Assembly (NCBI GenBank): GCA_964036155.1
Contig: OZ038423.1
Location: 31,077,249-31,141,248 of the forward strand
Source: Diploscapter coronatus
Lineage: Eukaryota > Nematoda > Chromadorea > Rhabditida > Rhabditidae
Direction: 5' to 3'
Length of the DNA stretch: 64,000 bases
The first letter of the stretch is position 1. Each line of letters begins with the position of its first letter. Below are positions 40,401 through 64,000 of the stretch, piece by piece. The notes beneath the pieces were generated by a model, which was not told where the DNA came from, made no database searches, and saw nothing but the letters and a program-made list of their open reading frames with translations. Position numbers and translations under genes: made by a program.

Positions 40401-42944
40401 AAATGGCTCAGGCAATTGGCCTCACATATATAATTCCACAATGCGAGTCGATTTTACAGTGAATCGAATGAATTAGCTGATCGGTGATTATGAAGGCGAG
40501 GGGGAGATGCATAGAGAATGCGGAATGTGTCTGCAGAGACAGATTGATGGGCAACAGGCAACACTTCGGGATTGATTCGAGACTCGAAATCATGAAATTG
40601 ACTGAACTGAATCGAGAATTGAGAATGACTGCGTTGCTGTATGGCTACATTGGCAGAGGACTGACTGACTGACTTGACTGGGTTTTGATGGGAATTGAGT
40701 TTCTGCTCGCGTTTTTACAGACAGAGTTCATTAGCAGTGAATGCGAGTTTTTCATTACCAAGCGGACGAGCGCTGTGAGGCGTTTCGAAATTTCTCCCGA
40801 TCAAGATCTTGAAACTTGGAACTGATTTTTTCCCTTTCGAGGAATGAGAAATTCGAATACAATTCCTGCAAGAGGAATGTGAGAATTGTATCTAGAGACC
40901 GCAATCTCTTCTCCTCTGTAAAATGTCACATGGTATAAAAAGTGGTCACTAAAAAAAACTAAAAAAATATAGGAAGTATGTGCCCTTCAAAATGGGTATC
41001 ACGAAAGATCACTATCAGAATCAATGAACCACCCATAAAAAGTTGTTCACTATAAAGTCTTGTCAGGAAGTGCGCATCCGCAGACGCTCGCAGAGCTTTT
41101 ATACCACGAAATCGTGTTCACTTTCCTGATCGATTTTGGTGATATCTTTCGATCAAAAATGTCTTTTTTTCTTTATAAATATCTTAGCTACATCACAATT
41201 GAGTTGTCTAATAAGGAAAATCTCGAAAAATATAATTTTTATAAAACCATTTGCGGTCCCTAATTATGTCTTCGAGCTAGTGTGATTAGAGGGCGAATGC
41301 AGAGCAGACAAACAGCAGACAAGTCTCGCGAGCATTGAAGGATAAAAATCGAAATCGTAATTGCCTGCAGGGCTCTGGACTGCAGAAAAGCTGAAGAAGA
41401 AGAAGGATAGGAGTCGTTTCCATGTGAGAATGAGAAAATGTATGCGAGCGTGGATGAAAATAAACGAATAAAGGCAGAAGGAAGGCAAGGGAACTGGAAA
41501 TTGAACGTGTGGAGAAAGATGGAGATGAAAATGATTGGATTTATGAGTGAAGTGGTCAGAAATGAATAAGAGTGGCAGCGTTGATTGTGGCTGTTTTACG
41601 GTTTTCGAGGATAAAATAGAATGACTATGATTTGGCTTGGATTGTGTGTTTAATATGCGAATATATGAATATGAGAGGCCTCAGACATGTGTGTAGTGCG
41701 TGTATTGCTGTGTTGCACTGCGCCCCTGTCTTTGTGACTGCACAGTGAGGATTTCCTTCCTCTTGCTTCTTAGCTTCTGTTTCTTCCCCTCAGTCATTCA
41801 GTCGGCAGCTGACGACGCTGTGCTGCCTGCGACAAAAAGAGAGGCAGGAGGCAAAAGAAACATGTGAGAATGAGAATTAGGAAGGGAAATGTGAGGCGAA
41901 TTGTGAAATGAGAGCAGAAGAATGAACAAACCGAAAAATTAGTGCAGATGAGGAGTGAAGAGAGGGGGAAACATAGCAGAAAGTAAGTTGATGCTTTGCA
42001 AACTTGATACCGAACCATTCTGTTCGACTTTTTTGAGATGAGGACTTGAAATGGGAAATATTGTCTCTGCCAGATAGTGATAGCTGATCCATGCAGTGCT
42101 GTTGTGCTGTTCTGCGGTGTGATGTGTAGGAAGGAGGCTCGAGAATTCGGAACGGAAATAGGAAATGGAAAAGAAGGAGACGGAAAGGGGAAGGACTGTG
42201 TGAGCAGCGGCAAAGAAGCAAATGAAACAACGAACCGATGACACGACTCGCGATGCAATGCAATGTACAATACAACGAAACGCATTGCAAGTGAAGCAGG
42301 GGCCTTGTTTGAATGAAACAAAGAAGCTGCACAACTCAGCAAGTGAGCTGTGCTCGGAATCGGAAACAAAAACACGAAAATATAAACACAGGAAGGGGGA
42401 AAAGTCGTATTTAAATTGGATCTAGGAGAAAAGCGAGCGAATGACAATGACGAAATGAGCAATCTATTGATTGGAATGGAACATTTCATGAGTTGGTCGA
42501 TGATGAGTGATGAAATGGGGGAAGGACAAGGTAATGGGTAATATCTATGAAAGAGACGTGCGAAGTTGGGTCCGGTTTTGAGTGAAAAAGAGGCAACGCA
42601 TCTACTGCATCTGCATGAGAGTATGAGAGTATTGAGGCAAAGAGGCACCGCTTATATATAGAAAATTCGCGCCGCTGCCTGTCTGACTGCGTGTGTTGAG
42701 TCTGTAAAAATTGGCCAGAGAATGTAAAGAGAGAAGTGAGGAGAAGTGAAGTGAATTCAACAACCAATGACAATGGAAAGAGGAAAGGGGAGAGAGCAGA
42801 TGTAGACAGAGAAAGGTGAGGTTGTCATTGCTGTCGGGAATTGTGAGGATGAAAGATGGAAAGTCGGTTGAATTATTATTATTCGTTAACATTAACAGTT
42901 GGATTGAATTCGATGAGTTTATTACTTTGAAAAACTTCTGCAAT

Positions 42945-43074
42945 ATTCACCAGTTCCCAGTGATCGCCCTTTGTGAAGTTCATAATTTTTCCTTTTCACG
43001 CACTCCATAGCTTAGCATTCGGTGAATTTTACAAATTATGATTTCTGGGAACTAGTGAAAATACAGGAGGCCTG
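42945..43074. mobile_element. Family D-related inverted repeat
   Basis: TATTCACCAGTTCCCAG at the left pairs with CTGGGAACTAGTGAAAATA at the right, and GTTCATAATTTTT pairs with ACAAATTATGATTTC further in. The right end finishes in CAGGAGGCCTG, the family D terminus, and an internal GGTGAATTTTACA matches the family motif. It sits just past the GPCR stop. Confidence 0.55.
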
Positions 43075-43227
43075 AACAATGAAAGAGTCGAATGGCATAA
43101 GTCACTTGAAGGCTTGTTTTAAATAGTGACGATAAGTGAAATGGCTATCGATTGTTGTGGCAAATTAGTGGATTGAGCATTCCGAGCATTTGTTTTTGTT
43201 TTCGTCAGATTCGATTTAGTTGCTGCG

Positions 43228-45633
43228 TCAGACGCCTTCAGCGTCATTGATTTGACTGGAAGATAGCGAATTTTCACAACTCGAGTGAAACGGTCGAACT
43301 AACCTTTCGATGCCAAATTTGCCTACAGCGACAGTGAGAACGACCCTGTCGATTGCAGTGCCCACATTCCGTCCCGTCTAGAAAATACTTTACATTTTTC
43401 AAGAGAGAAATAACGGTTTCTTTGCTAACCTCGCAAATCATGAATCCATTACCCGTATTACAATATCTGACTGTCGTCGCTGTTGAGTAGCGTTTTTGCG
43501 AATCGCTCTGGCAAGATACAAGTATTTTTGAGAATGAGTACAAAGATCACCCTTACCAGCGATTCTTTGAAAGGCAGAATGAAGCAGAATCTTCCTAGTC
43601 TGGCTAAAATCTCGAGCCGAATTCTGGCATTGCAAATGAAATAGATGGGCAAGCGACAGGCGCTGCAAGTTGATGATTTGGAAAATATAGACGGAGAGAA
43701 AATTGTAAATTTTTAGACCTAAACAGATTTTCAGTCGAAACGAGAAATTTTAGGGGAGAGGTACGCGAGACAATTTTTCTATAGGAAAGTGATGCATAGG
43801 GCAGTCCGAAACATGGTTTTAGCAGAACATTATGGCTTAAAGGAGGTACGCACGAAGTTTTCGACCTAAGCCCTGCCTAGGTCTGTAAATTTTTCATTGA
43901 TGGGATTAGACTGGCTAGATTAGAGAAAATAACCTCGAAAGAACAGTGAAGACGGAGACCAGGTCAGTGGAAATGGTGTAGTACTGCCTGTGTTCGATGT
44001 CGAGCAAGGACTCCTTATCGATCAGCTCCCACGTGTAGAGAATCACATTCAGCAGGTTTGATGCCAGGTACGAAAATGTGACGGAGACCAGAAGCAGGGT
44101 GATCGAACGAATGTTTTGCTAAAAATATTCAGCTTCTTCGAGATAAAAAAAGAAAAGCATTACCCGATGTTCAGAAGTAGCGAATCGAAATAACTTGGCA
44201 CCCACTTGCTGCTGTCTGAGTCGAACGATTATCCCAATATTCAGGCAGAACAGAATTATGAACGGCAAGAATATGGTCGTCACATTGCGGTACCAAAACT
44301 AAAATTGAAGAAGAAAATGATTTTTCGCAACCAGAGTTCACAACCTTGTAGGCAGTTTTGTACGGATCAGTTTCGGATAGCTCGGTAGGCACTGCAGTGT
44401 AGGTGTACGGACCTGTGCAGTTGTGGTTCCTTATCACCTGTGAGTAAGAAAGTTGAAAGTATTCGAAATTTCACTAGAAAATGCCCACTTCTTGTTCGAA
44501 ATAGACCGGCAGTTTGGCTATGCTCGCGAAAATGAACGTAATCAGCAGGACGATGAGCCGCTTCTTCTGGGAAAATCGAACGCTCGATTTGTAGATGGAG
44601 AGATATCTGAAGATGGAATGGAATTATTGTTCTGGTCGAACGAAATGACAGATCATGTGTTGAAAAAACGGAGAAAAGGCGAGAGGCAGAGAAAATTGTG
44701 TATCACTTTTTTCATTGTTCTCCGCTAACTCTCCTTTCTCTGCACTCTAGTCTCCTTCTTTGCGCATCGTCGTGACGCGCAATATACACGCATTTTTCGC
44801 AAGACGCTCTTTAACACACGAACTGTCACTTCATTTGACCGATACGATAAGAAGGGAGGGTGAATAATTTCAGGTCTCATTGTATTATTCATTCTGTATT
44901 CATCTTATCTTCTGGTCCCCTGGAATTAGTATGAAGAAAAGGTGGATGATGCAAAGGGGTGAGGATGAATACTACAGTGAGCCTTGCAAAAGGGTACATA
45001 ATTTTCGCAGATAGGCTTACCTCTCGAAAGCGGCAGCTACTATAATAAATGCTGAAAACGAAATAAATAGATGCGAGGTGGTGATTGTGATGCGCATGTA
45101 GGAGAACCAAGCATAGGCCAGCCATTCCCATTTGAAGTAGTCGATGTAAATGAGTGTAGGGAACAACAACAAATACGCCACTGCAATTAAGCGGGGAATT
45201 CAATATTTTGGGTCGCTCAGGAATTTTCTACAAGTAGTCATAAATATAGTTTGGTAAAATATGGAGAAAACAGATTTTTAAAAATTGAATCTTTCTTTTT
45301 AGAAAATCGCGGCTCTGATCAATGTTTGGTTGAATACCCTGAGGAAATTTCTCACATTGCTTCTGGATGTCATATTCGATCAGATTTCCTCATTCTATTT
45401 GTAAAAATCATACCTGAAATGAAAATATCGGCAAAGGCTAGGAAAATGAGGTAGAGGAACTGTGAATGTCTGTGACGACGATTGGAGAGGAGCACGAAGA
45501 AGAGAAAGGTATTGAAGACGAGCGAGACAATAGAAATGGCTGCACCGAGCACGCCCACGATGACGAGTCGCTCGACTTCCGGGTCGAACACCTCGCAGTG
45601 CAGCGACCAGAAGTCTGGCTCTTCCTCGTCCAT
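43228..45633 (-). CDS. Class A G-protein-coupled receptor, neuropeptide-receptor type, 398 aa
   Basis: Seven-transmembrane plasma-membrane receptor. Ten exons keep phase: 45414-45633, 45021-45180, 44489-44606, 44345-44437, 44164-44298, 43934-44118, 43557-43662, 43430-43507, 43304-43377, 43228-43255. TM1 carries the conserved Asn (VFNTFLFF), TM2 the Asp (FLAFADIFIS), TM3 ends in ERYLSI (DRY equivalent), TM5 has FLPFIILFCLN with the conserved Pro. TM4 lacks the usual Trp, TM6 lacks CWxP and TM7 has CRLPIYF in place of NPxxY, as in many nematode FMRFamide-type peptide receptors. ECL2 contains NHNCTGPY, with a glycosylation sequon and the Cys expected to bond with TM3, although no clear TM3 Cys is seen. 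The tail ends DAEGV, a possible PDZ-type C-terminus. The ligand cannot be predicted. The receptor call is firm, the peptide-receptor subclass is an inference. Confidence 0.85.
43713..43886. mobile_element. Family B MITE-like element, copy 3 (GPCR intron 6)
   Basis: Starts TTAGACCTAAACAGATTTTC and ends GCCCTGCCTAGGTCTG, inverted ends. Internal GGAGAGGTACGCGAGAC and GGAGGTACGCACGAAG repeat the GTACGC motif of copy 1, and GGAAAGTGATGCATA matches its GGAAAGTGATGAATA. Confidence 0.7.
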
Positions 45634-45670
45634 TCGACAAAACGCCTCAAATTCTCAATTTACAATGAGA

Positions 45671-45870
45671 CTCAGACCTAGAAGAGCGTATGAGTCAGAC
45701 TCAAAAATTATACGGAGGATAGATCGTAGGAACGAAATTTGCGTTATGACTTCATCATGAATGAAGAAAATTTTTGAAAATTTAATGCTAGAGATACACA
45801 ATTGTGAAGGAAATATTATAGGGGTAGGTCGCACGATCGCGTGCTGACTTGAGTCCTCCATAGGTCTGAT
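45671..45870. mobile_element. Family B MITE-like element, copy 4
   Basis: Starts CTCAGACCTAGAAGAGCG and ends GTCCTCCATAGGTCTGATGAG. TCAGACCTA and TAGGTCTGA are exact inverted copies. The internal GGGGTAGGTCGCACGA resembles GGGTAGGTCGCAAGA of the copy at 61.5 kb. Confidence 0.65.
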
Positions 45871-47079
45871 GAGATTTCTGGAGAAGTTACGAGAATCGAC
45901 ACGAACTCTCAGCAGTAAGTGTTCTGATTTGGTGGGGCAAAATGAGAGTTGTTAAGAAATAAAGAAAGGACAGCGTTTTTGGCTCCGTTGAAATGAGCTG
46001 TCAGACTCGATAATGGCGACGAAAACTGCACACAAACTGCACCAACTACCAAATAACGGACAACCAGAACGAAGCACGAAAAATGAAGAGATAGAGTAAG
46101 AAACAGAGGGACATTGGCTTGAGGAAGAAGGACCGAGAAGAGGAACATGAATTGGGGGAATTAGAGCTGAGAGATGGACTTAGAGACTCACTGAAAGACT
46201 GCACAATCCGGGTGTCAACTAGAGAGATGTCTATGAACCCATGCATGCATATGCGACTATGCGAGGGAGGCTAATGCAAGTCGACCTGTTGCTCTGCTGC
46301 TAATTGAATTTGATGACTGAGAGTTGTGGGATGAGAGGAAGCATATTCAAACACGCGAGTGGAATCGAAACTTTCCTCGAAAGGAATTGCCTTCGAGTCA
46401 AAATGAGTGAAGTTCGATCTTTTCTGTAGGAAGTAAGTTAGATCGATTATTGCAAGTTATGAAGATAGGCTTTTGAGCTGATTCGTGAGATGCTCTAAAT
46501 GCCGTTTCGGGAAACTTTCAGAGGGGTTGAGAAGAGGGACTTGACTATGGATTCTTAGAAGTGGAGTGTTCGGATTCGGAATGCAAAGGGTGGAATCGAT
46601 CGACTGAAAAGGGAGTGGAAAAACAAAACAGCTGAAGAAGAGCATTTGATGATGTGAACCATGAGACGGGAAATGAACAAGTCGGACGGAGAAGGGGTAA
46701 GGGGCTCAGGCAGAGTGAGGAGAGAAGGGAGGAAGATAGAGCAGAGGGTGAAAATGCAATTGAGCTATTGCGCTGAAAACTGACAATGAATACTGACGAT
46801 GTGAATGAGGACTAAAACAATTTGAGTATAAAAGAGATTGGAGAAATGTCGTTTGGGAATTGATTTGAGATAGTGTCTGGTTTGATGGGAAATTTAATCT
46901 CTTCAGGTTAAACGGTATGGATGAAAAATGTAAAACTGAATTTTCCAAGCTAGATTACGTTCTGTAGGAAATAAGGCCTAAGTCGATCAGAGCTATTTTT
47001 GAGTGGAGTGACTCTGCCACTCTGCCCTTTCTTCAGTGAGCCTTCTAACCGCATTGCATTAACATAAACTCGAGTTGAA

Positions 47080-47259
47080 ATGAGCCATGTCTTTCTTCAC
47101 TTTGCCTTTTTCATTCTCCTCTTAGGCTTGTCTTCATCAATTTCAGCCGCAGACAAAAGAACGAGTTCGTTTGAATTCGAACTCGAGTTCTCTATCCAGT
47201 TTTACGCCATATCGCAAATGCATAATTCGGCAATTTCATTTCGAATTTTGTGGTTCTAG
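47080..47259 (+). CDS. Possible small secreted peptide ORF with signal peptide, 59 aa
   Basis: The ATG at 47080 opens a 59-codon frame starting MSHVFLHFAFFILLLGL, followed by SSSISAADKR. This is a good signal-peptide profile (hydrophobic core, small residues before a likely cleavage) with a dibasic KR soon after, then an acidic/aromatic stretch (FEFELEF). The frame stops at 47257-47259, or it could splice from a weak GT near 47201. A later open segment ending at 47443 is preceded by GTTTTCAG. I know no homologue. The flanking DNA is C/T-rich, which favours chance hydrophobic frames, so it could be spurious. If real, a short secreted or neuropeptide-like precursor is the likeliest type. Confidence 0.25.
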   Translation: MSHVFLHFAFFILLLGLSSSISAADKRTSSFEFELEFSIQFYAISQMHNSAISFRILWF

Positions 47260-48240
47260 ATGGGGGATAAAATTTATTGAGAATTTAAGTGGGAAGTTGG
47301 TTAGACGAAGTAAATTCCTACAGGAGAGAAAAATTACTTGGACTTCACAAAAATTAAGTGTTTTCAGAAGTGACGAAGGACGAATTGAGATGACAGTGGG
47401 AACTCGATCGAGAAGCAGCGGAATGGCAACCACAGAAGAATAGAAAAGTCGACAACGATCTCGATTGTCCGTCCATCCCACTTGCCATTTCAACTTCTTC
47501 TGCTTCTATGACTTTCCTTGTTCAACTGCCATTCCCATATTCAGCCATTTAGAGTTGATGAGCTAAATGACTGAATTGTGCCCGCCGAGCTAAGCGAATC
47601 GATATGAGAAATGGGAGAAGGGGCAATTTCGAGGATTACTGTGGCGAGTCTCTTTGGCTAGCGACCTCTAGTAGACGCGATTTCCCTCTCGCCTCTCTGC
47701 ACCCTCCTCTCGCCTCGCGTGTTCGCAAGTACTCTCTCATTCTCATCTGTCTGTATCTGCCTCTCTCCGTTTACTCGCTCTCTAGCTCATTTATTTTTCT
47801 CTTCTCCCCTACTTTCTTCCTTTTTTCATTCAAATAGAAAATCGCATTTCTCGATCGATAAGTAGGCCCTCTGCCAGCAGCCTCGGCAGTCTCAGACATC
47901 AAGCAGCTCATTCCTGTCTGACTGTTCATTTCCTTCAACAGTCAGAGTTATGTGCCAGTAGCTGCTTTCCCAATCTCCCCTTCCCTCATTTTCCCTTCAC
48001 CCGTTCCCAGCTTAGTGACCAACCTCCCCCTCCCCCTTTCCTTTCATAACCTTCGGCTCAATCAATAACTTGTCTGTGACTCCGCCCACTTTCCCCATTT
48101 TCCCAATTCCATTCCCACTTTCCCACTTCATTTTTCAAACTTCACCCACTTGTTTTATGTCGCCTTTTCGAAATTCCCGTGTTTTTCGCCTCCATTCGAT
48201 TATTTTTGAAAGAGTGAATATGTTTCAGCGTTTCCCACAC

Positions 48241-48246
48241 TGTTCA
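48241..48246 (+). other. 3' splice site upstream of the Mi-2 start codon
   Basis: CACTGTTCAG ends at 48246, 13 bases before the ATG at 48260. C/T-rich DNA precedes it. This is a candidate spliced-leader acceptor or the end of a 5' UTR intron. Confidence 0.45.
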
Positions 48247-48259
48247 GAACTACAGAAGT

Positions 48260-61392
<13,133 letters not shown>

Positions 61393-62234
61393 ATTCCCCT
61401 CTCTAAATTATTTATTTTATTGTTCGTTTTCATTTGGTTTTACCCCAGACCCAGAGAGCACTTTCTTCAGGCTAAAATAAAATACAGAGGGTAGGTCGCA
61501 AGAGCTTTCTAACAATCGTCCTCTCTAGGTCTGTTTTACCCTAATCTTGTTATTGTCTTATTTATCCCATTTGAGTATACTGACTAACTAACTATCTGGA
61601 GGATTCTTTCCCTCCTTTCACTCTTCATTTGAACTGCAGTCAGCAATCAGCAATCCATTCATACAGTTCTCCACCTTGATGAAAAGATCTTCTTTCCCCC
61701 GATCATAACGAGTTTTGTCATTCACTTCTGTGCAGAAATCCGCTTGTCTGACTGAGCAAATGGGAACATTCGACAAGAATTTCGATTCGAGCAGACAACA
61801 TTCTCCCATCCAAGCAAGTGGCTTTTTGGCAGACGGTGAATTTTTGAATTCTCTTCTCATTTTTAATCAAAAATGTTCTGTTTTATTCTGATTTTGGAAG
61901 CTGCTTTACACAAATCCACATCCTTCATGTACCTTCTTCCCCCGTTTGATCAATTTCTACCCTGAAACTCCCTTTCTGCAGAAGATGAGCTCATTTTCTG
62001 GTTCTGAAATTTCTCTATTTTTGATTTGATTATTTTCATTTTTATCTATTTATTCCAATTAGTCCGTTTTCTGTGACCGGAACATTATTATTCTGATTAA
62101 ATGGTGGTGCGGATGATGAAGCACAGGAATTGTGCGTGTATTTGTGTCGTGAATTGCGTGAATTGACGTTGCCTCGAGCACGTTGTGATATTTTTTCTTT
62201 CCTCTTTTTCTTGATTCTAATTTTCTCTGTTCAG
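61393..62234. other. Region between Mi-2 and the Elp5-like gene
   Basis: Contains the Mi-2 3' UTR with a possible AATAAA at 61476-61481 inside a family B copy. Both flanking genes are on the + strand, roughly 0.7-0.8 kb apart. The missing first exon of the Elp5-like gene should lie here; an ATG at 62101 with a weak GT donor at 62136 is in phase but unproven. Confidence 0.5.
61446..61534. mobile_element. Family B MITE-like element, short copy (Mi-2 3' region)
   Basis: CCAGACCCAGAGAG at the left and CTCTCTAGGTCTG at the right are inverted. The middle GAGGGTAGGTCGCAAGAG matches the copy at 45.8 kb. It lies 54 bp past the Mi-2 stop and would be inside the 3' UTR. Confidence 0.6.
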
Positions 62235-64000
62235 GTTTGAGGGGGCAGAGCTGATGGAACGAGCACTTTCGGCTACAGAGGGATTTTTCCTGGTGGAAGG
62301 TGAGCAGAAAATGGAGCGAAGCTGAGGGGGAGAGGGCCTCTTGCACCTTTTACTTCCAAGTTACCCTCACCCTCGTATACTTTTTGGCCCCTCTTTTTTC
62401 TCTTTCTCTTGATATTTTCCAAAAAAGGATAAAAAGTACAAGAGGTCAGGAGAAGGGAATGAGTGACTTGTTTCAGTTGACAACGATGTCGACTTCGAGT
62501 GCTGCGTGCAGGCCTCGCGGCTGCGAGAATGCACTTTTGTTCTGCCTGAGGGCTACATCAACATTTGGCAAGCGGACATTCCTCTCTGCCAAAGGTAGGT
62601 CAAAATTCTCCCCTCCCCATGTATTTACAGACAGTATTTTTTCCTTTCTTCCTCTTATGCCCATACCCTAAACTCCTCCTAATATCCGCCCATAAATACA
62701 GGTAGCCGTCAGAGTGGATTTTCGAAAAAAAAAAAAAAAAAAGAAAGTTTTCTAACAAAAATAAAAGCTGCTCCTGTTTACCAGACATTTCGAATGAATT
62801 TATGAAGTTGCCTGATTTGCAGACCGTCTTTCGTCTCGTTCGAGGTGACAACGTCATTTGAGCATCTCACTTCTCAGCTTCACTCCACTAAAGGCCCTCT
62901 TGTCCTAACCTGTCTCGACGTTCTCCTGGCCCTTCATCCATTCAGCTCCATCTGTCGACTTCTTCACTCACTGTCTGGTTAGTTACTATCCCAGCCCTTT
63001 CTCTGCTTCTTCAAGAGAATACTCGTAGAAGCAAACAGACGTACAACTTTTTCTGAAAAGTGCAACTGCAACTGTAATGCAGTGGTGGAGACCTCACTAC
63101 AGTTGCAGTTGGAGCTATTTTCTTGCAAGTCTAGAAGCAAACTGATAAGAATTGTGCTCCTTTAGAAAAATATCGTCTTGAAATAAGCGAAGAGTTTGCA
63201 GGCAATCGACTTGTGATTGCGTGTGTTGGCAGGAATACAGGGGAGCAGCACATGAATGGACTGCGATCGATTGCACAGAGTCGCTGCACACTCCACATGC
63301 AGGACGGGAGGTGTGTTGCAGAACACTTCTTCTACAAGGCAAATGGCAGAATGGACAGCAAGGTGAGAGACGTGAGAAAGGAATTGGAAAAAAACGAGGC
63401 TGTATAAACTTTCATCCCAAAGAATGAGGTGTAGTGTAAGCTTATTCCCAAAAATCGAAATTTTTCTCCCAAAATGAGAAAAAGGCGAGAAATAATGTGT
63501 CGGGAGGAATGTTTACACTTGTAAAAAGAAAGATCAGCAGGCTCAAATGAATTGGGAGGAAAATGAGTGAAATTGCAGACAGAATGTCTCTCGCTGACTG
63601 ATGACGGCAGGTTGAAGTGCGAAAAGTGGCAGACATGGCAAGCACAGAGCGGGAAGACAGAAGCAACTGCGGATGAGAAGAGCGACATATCCAAGCAACT
63701 GGCCACTCATTTCGATGTGGGAATCCAATTGAAGGTTTGCAATTGAAACAGGAATCGGAAAATCATCACAGAATTGCAGGATGCTGAACGAGTGGCCAAA
63801 GCAAATCTGAAGCTGCCCTACATGAGGGAAGAAAATCAAGAAGGTAAGGAGAAGAGGAGGGGAACAGACGTTGTAAATTTTCATACCTACGGGCGTCCGC
63901 ATAGACGAAATAGTACATTGCTTCGAAAGACAGAAGAAGACATTCTCTTTCCCTCTCTCGATTAGACGCTATCTCGTTCATGTGGGCATCGGAGGATCTG
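62235..64000 (+). CDS. ELP5: Elongator complex subunit 5-like protein (partial, continues past window)
   Basis: Elp5 belongs to the RecA-like Elp456 ring of Elongator, which modifies wobble uridines in tRNA. Six exons keep phase: 62235-62299, 62477-62594, 62823-62977, 63202-63362, 63579-63734, 63780-63843. FEGAELMERAL resembles the WEGRSLLKAL start of human ELP5. GPLVLTCLDVLL with SICRLLHSLS matches the region around its SLSWLLLRLP and LCQVLHAVS. The stretch ATHFDVGIQLKDAERVAKAN then LKLPYM matches the C-terminal block (THLTFNLHLSKKEREARDSL then ILPF). The exon at 62235 begins with an incomplete codon, so either an upstream exon exists or translation starts at the internal ATG 62254 after splicing to 62234. 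The C-terminal acidic tail expected of Elp5 would lie beyond position 64000. Conservation of this family is low, so the call rests on ordered short similarities. Confidence 0.72.
62611..62707. mobile_element. Family E MITE-like element, copy 3 (Elp5-like intron 2)
   Basis: Starts CCCTCCCCATGTATTTACAG and ends CCGCCCATAAATACAGGTAG. The ends are inverted, the 97-bp length equals the other copies, and the interior is C/T-rich (the reverse of copy 1). Confidence 0.65.
63020..63140. repeat. Palindromic element, family J copy 2 (Elp5-like intron 3)
   Basis: GTGCAACTGCAACTGTA at the left pairs with TACAGTTGCAGTTGGA at the right. The flanks ACAACTTTTTCTGAAAAG and CTATTTTCTTGCAAGTC also pair loosely. 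Its right end CTTGCAAGTCT is shared with the Mi-2 intron 11 copy. Confidence 0.5.
63870..64000. mobile_element. Family A MITE-like element, copy 6 (Elp5-like intron 6)
   Basis: Starts GTTGTAAATTTTCATACC, then GGGCGTCCGCATAGACGAAA and TAGTAC; the core AGAAGACATTCTCTTTCC is in reverse orientation, followed by CGCTATCTCGTTCATGTGGG. The right terminus probably lies just past the window end. Confidence 0.75.

Larger units (their letters stand above)
36493..43227. other. Long non-coding region upstream of the ELAV-like gene (6.7 kb)
   Basis: Almost the whole stretch is G/A-rich on the + strand, meaning C/T-rich on the ELAV-like sense strand. It yields long Phe/Ser/Leu-rich open frames (for example 41794-42648 and 38044-38607 on the minus strand) that lack codon structure, splice support or recognisable motifs. 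A family B element lies at 37239-37415 and a family D relative at 42945-43074. It may hold distal promoters or 5' UTR introns of the ELAV-like gene and the 3' end of the GPCR gene; none could be fixed. Confidence 0.55.
45634..48259. other. Divergent intergenic region between the GPCR and Mi-2 genes
   Basis: The likely site of both promoters. The GPCR-proximal part is C/T-rich on the minus strand and the Mi-2-proximal part (about 47640-48200) is C/T-rich on the + strand, so each half is pyrimidine-rich on the sense strand of its own gene. It holds a family B element at 45671-45870 and a short signal-peptide ORF at 47080-47259. No other exon is supported. Confidence 0.55.

Noticed and set aside
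41794..42648. 284-codon minus-strand open frame, and similar long frames at 38044-38607 and 10145-10522
   Set aside because: The DNA is C/T-rich on the open strand, so stop codons are rare by composition. The products are Phe/Ser/Leu-rich with no motif, no signal architecture and no splice sites.
61618..61860. 80-codon minus-strand ORF with several cysteines between Mi-2 and the Elp5-like gene
   Set aside because: No signal peptide, no supported splice partners and no family resemblance. It could be a terminal exon of an unseen gene, but the evidence is too thin to annotate.
61393..62234. Mi-2 and Elp5-like genes as a nematode operon
   Set aside because: The spacing is about 0.7-0.8 kb, longer than the usual 100-bp-class operon gap, and no SL2-type evidence can be read from DNA alone.

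Overview
This window looks like a gene-dense piece of a nematode nuclear chromosome. Genes are split into many small exons by GT-AG introns, many of them 40-60 bp, with acceptors such as TTTCAG, TTGCAG and ATTTAG. The Mi-2 gene reads as a LET-418/CHD-3-type protein. 3' splice sites lie just upstream of several start codons, as expected for spliced-leader or short 5'-leader splicing. There are no bacterial-style operons, tRNAs, rRNAs or CRISPR arrays. I rebuilt the exon models by hand, and reading phase is consistent across every junction given below; protein names rest on motifs and remembered family members, not on a search.

Layout: 1-7243 (+) C-terminal half of the TBP-removing ATPase BTAF1/Mot1. 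7244-11089 pyrimidine-rich non-coding DNA with a 500-bp inverted-repeat element. 11090-14292 (+) divergent prominin. 14650-16290 (-) calmodulin-like protein with four EF hands. 18429-27766 (-) Mediator subunit MED13, 41 exons and about 2353 aa. 29215-31724 (-) unrecognised secreted protein. 32838-36492 (-) ELAV/EXC-7-type protein with three RRMs. 36493-43227 long non-coding stretch. 43228-45633 (-) class A GPCR of neuropeptide-receptor type. 45634-48259 divergent intergenic region with a possible tiny secreted-peptide ORF. 48260-61392 (+) Mi-2/CHD ATPase, 36 exons and about 1856 aa. 62235-64000 (+) start of an Elongator subunit 5-like gene that runs off the window.

Four genes act in transcription or chromatin (BTAF1, MED13, Mi-2, and Elp5, whose complex modifies tRNA), but they are separate transcription units on both strands and nothing shows co-regulation.

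The most distinctive signal is a large set of short non-autonomous inverted-repeat elements (MITE-like). At least five families recur between unrelated genes, nearly always inside introns, alongside several single-copy palindromes. Other points: two apparent GC-AG introns, a prominin whose second extracellular loop is almost absent, and a strong C/T bias on the sense strand upstream of most genes. I found no convincing new multi-gene system; the best candidates for novelty are the intronic element families, the unknown secreted protein and the divergent prominin.
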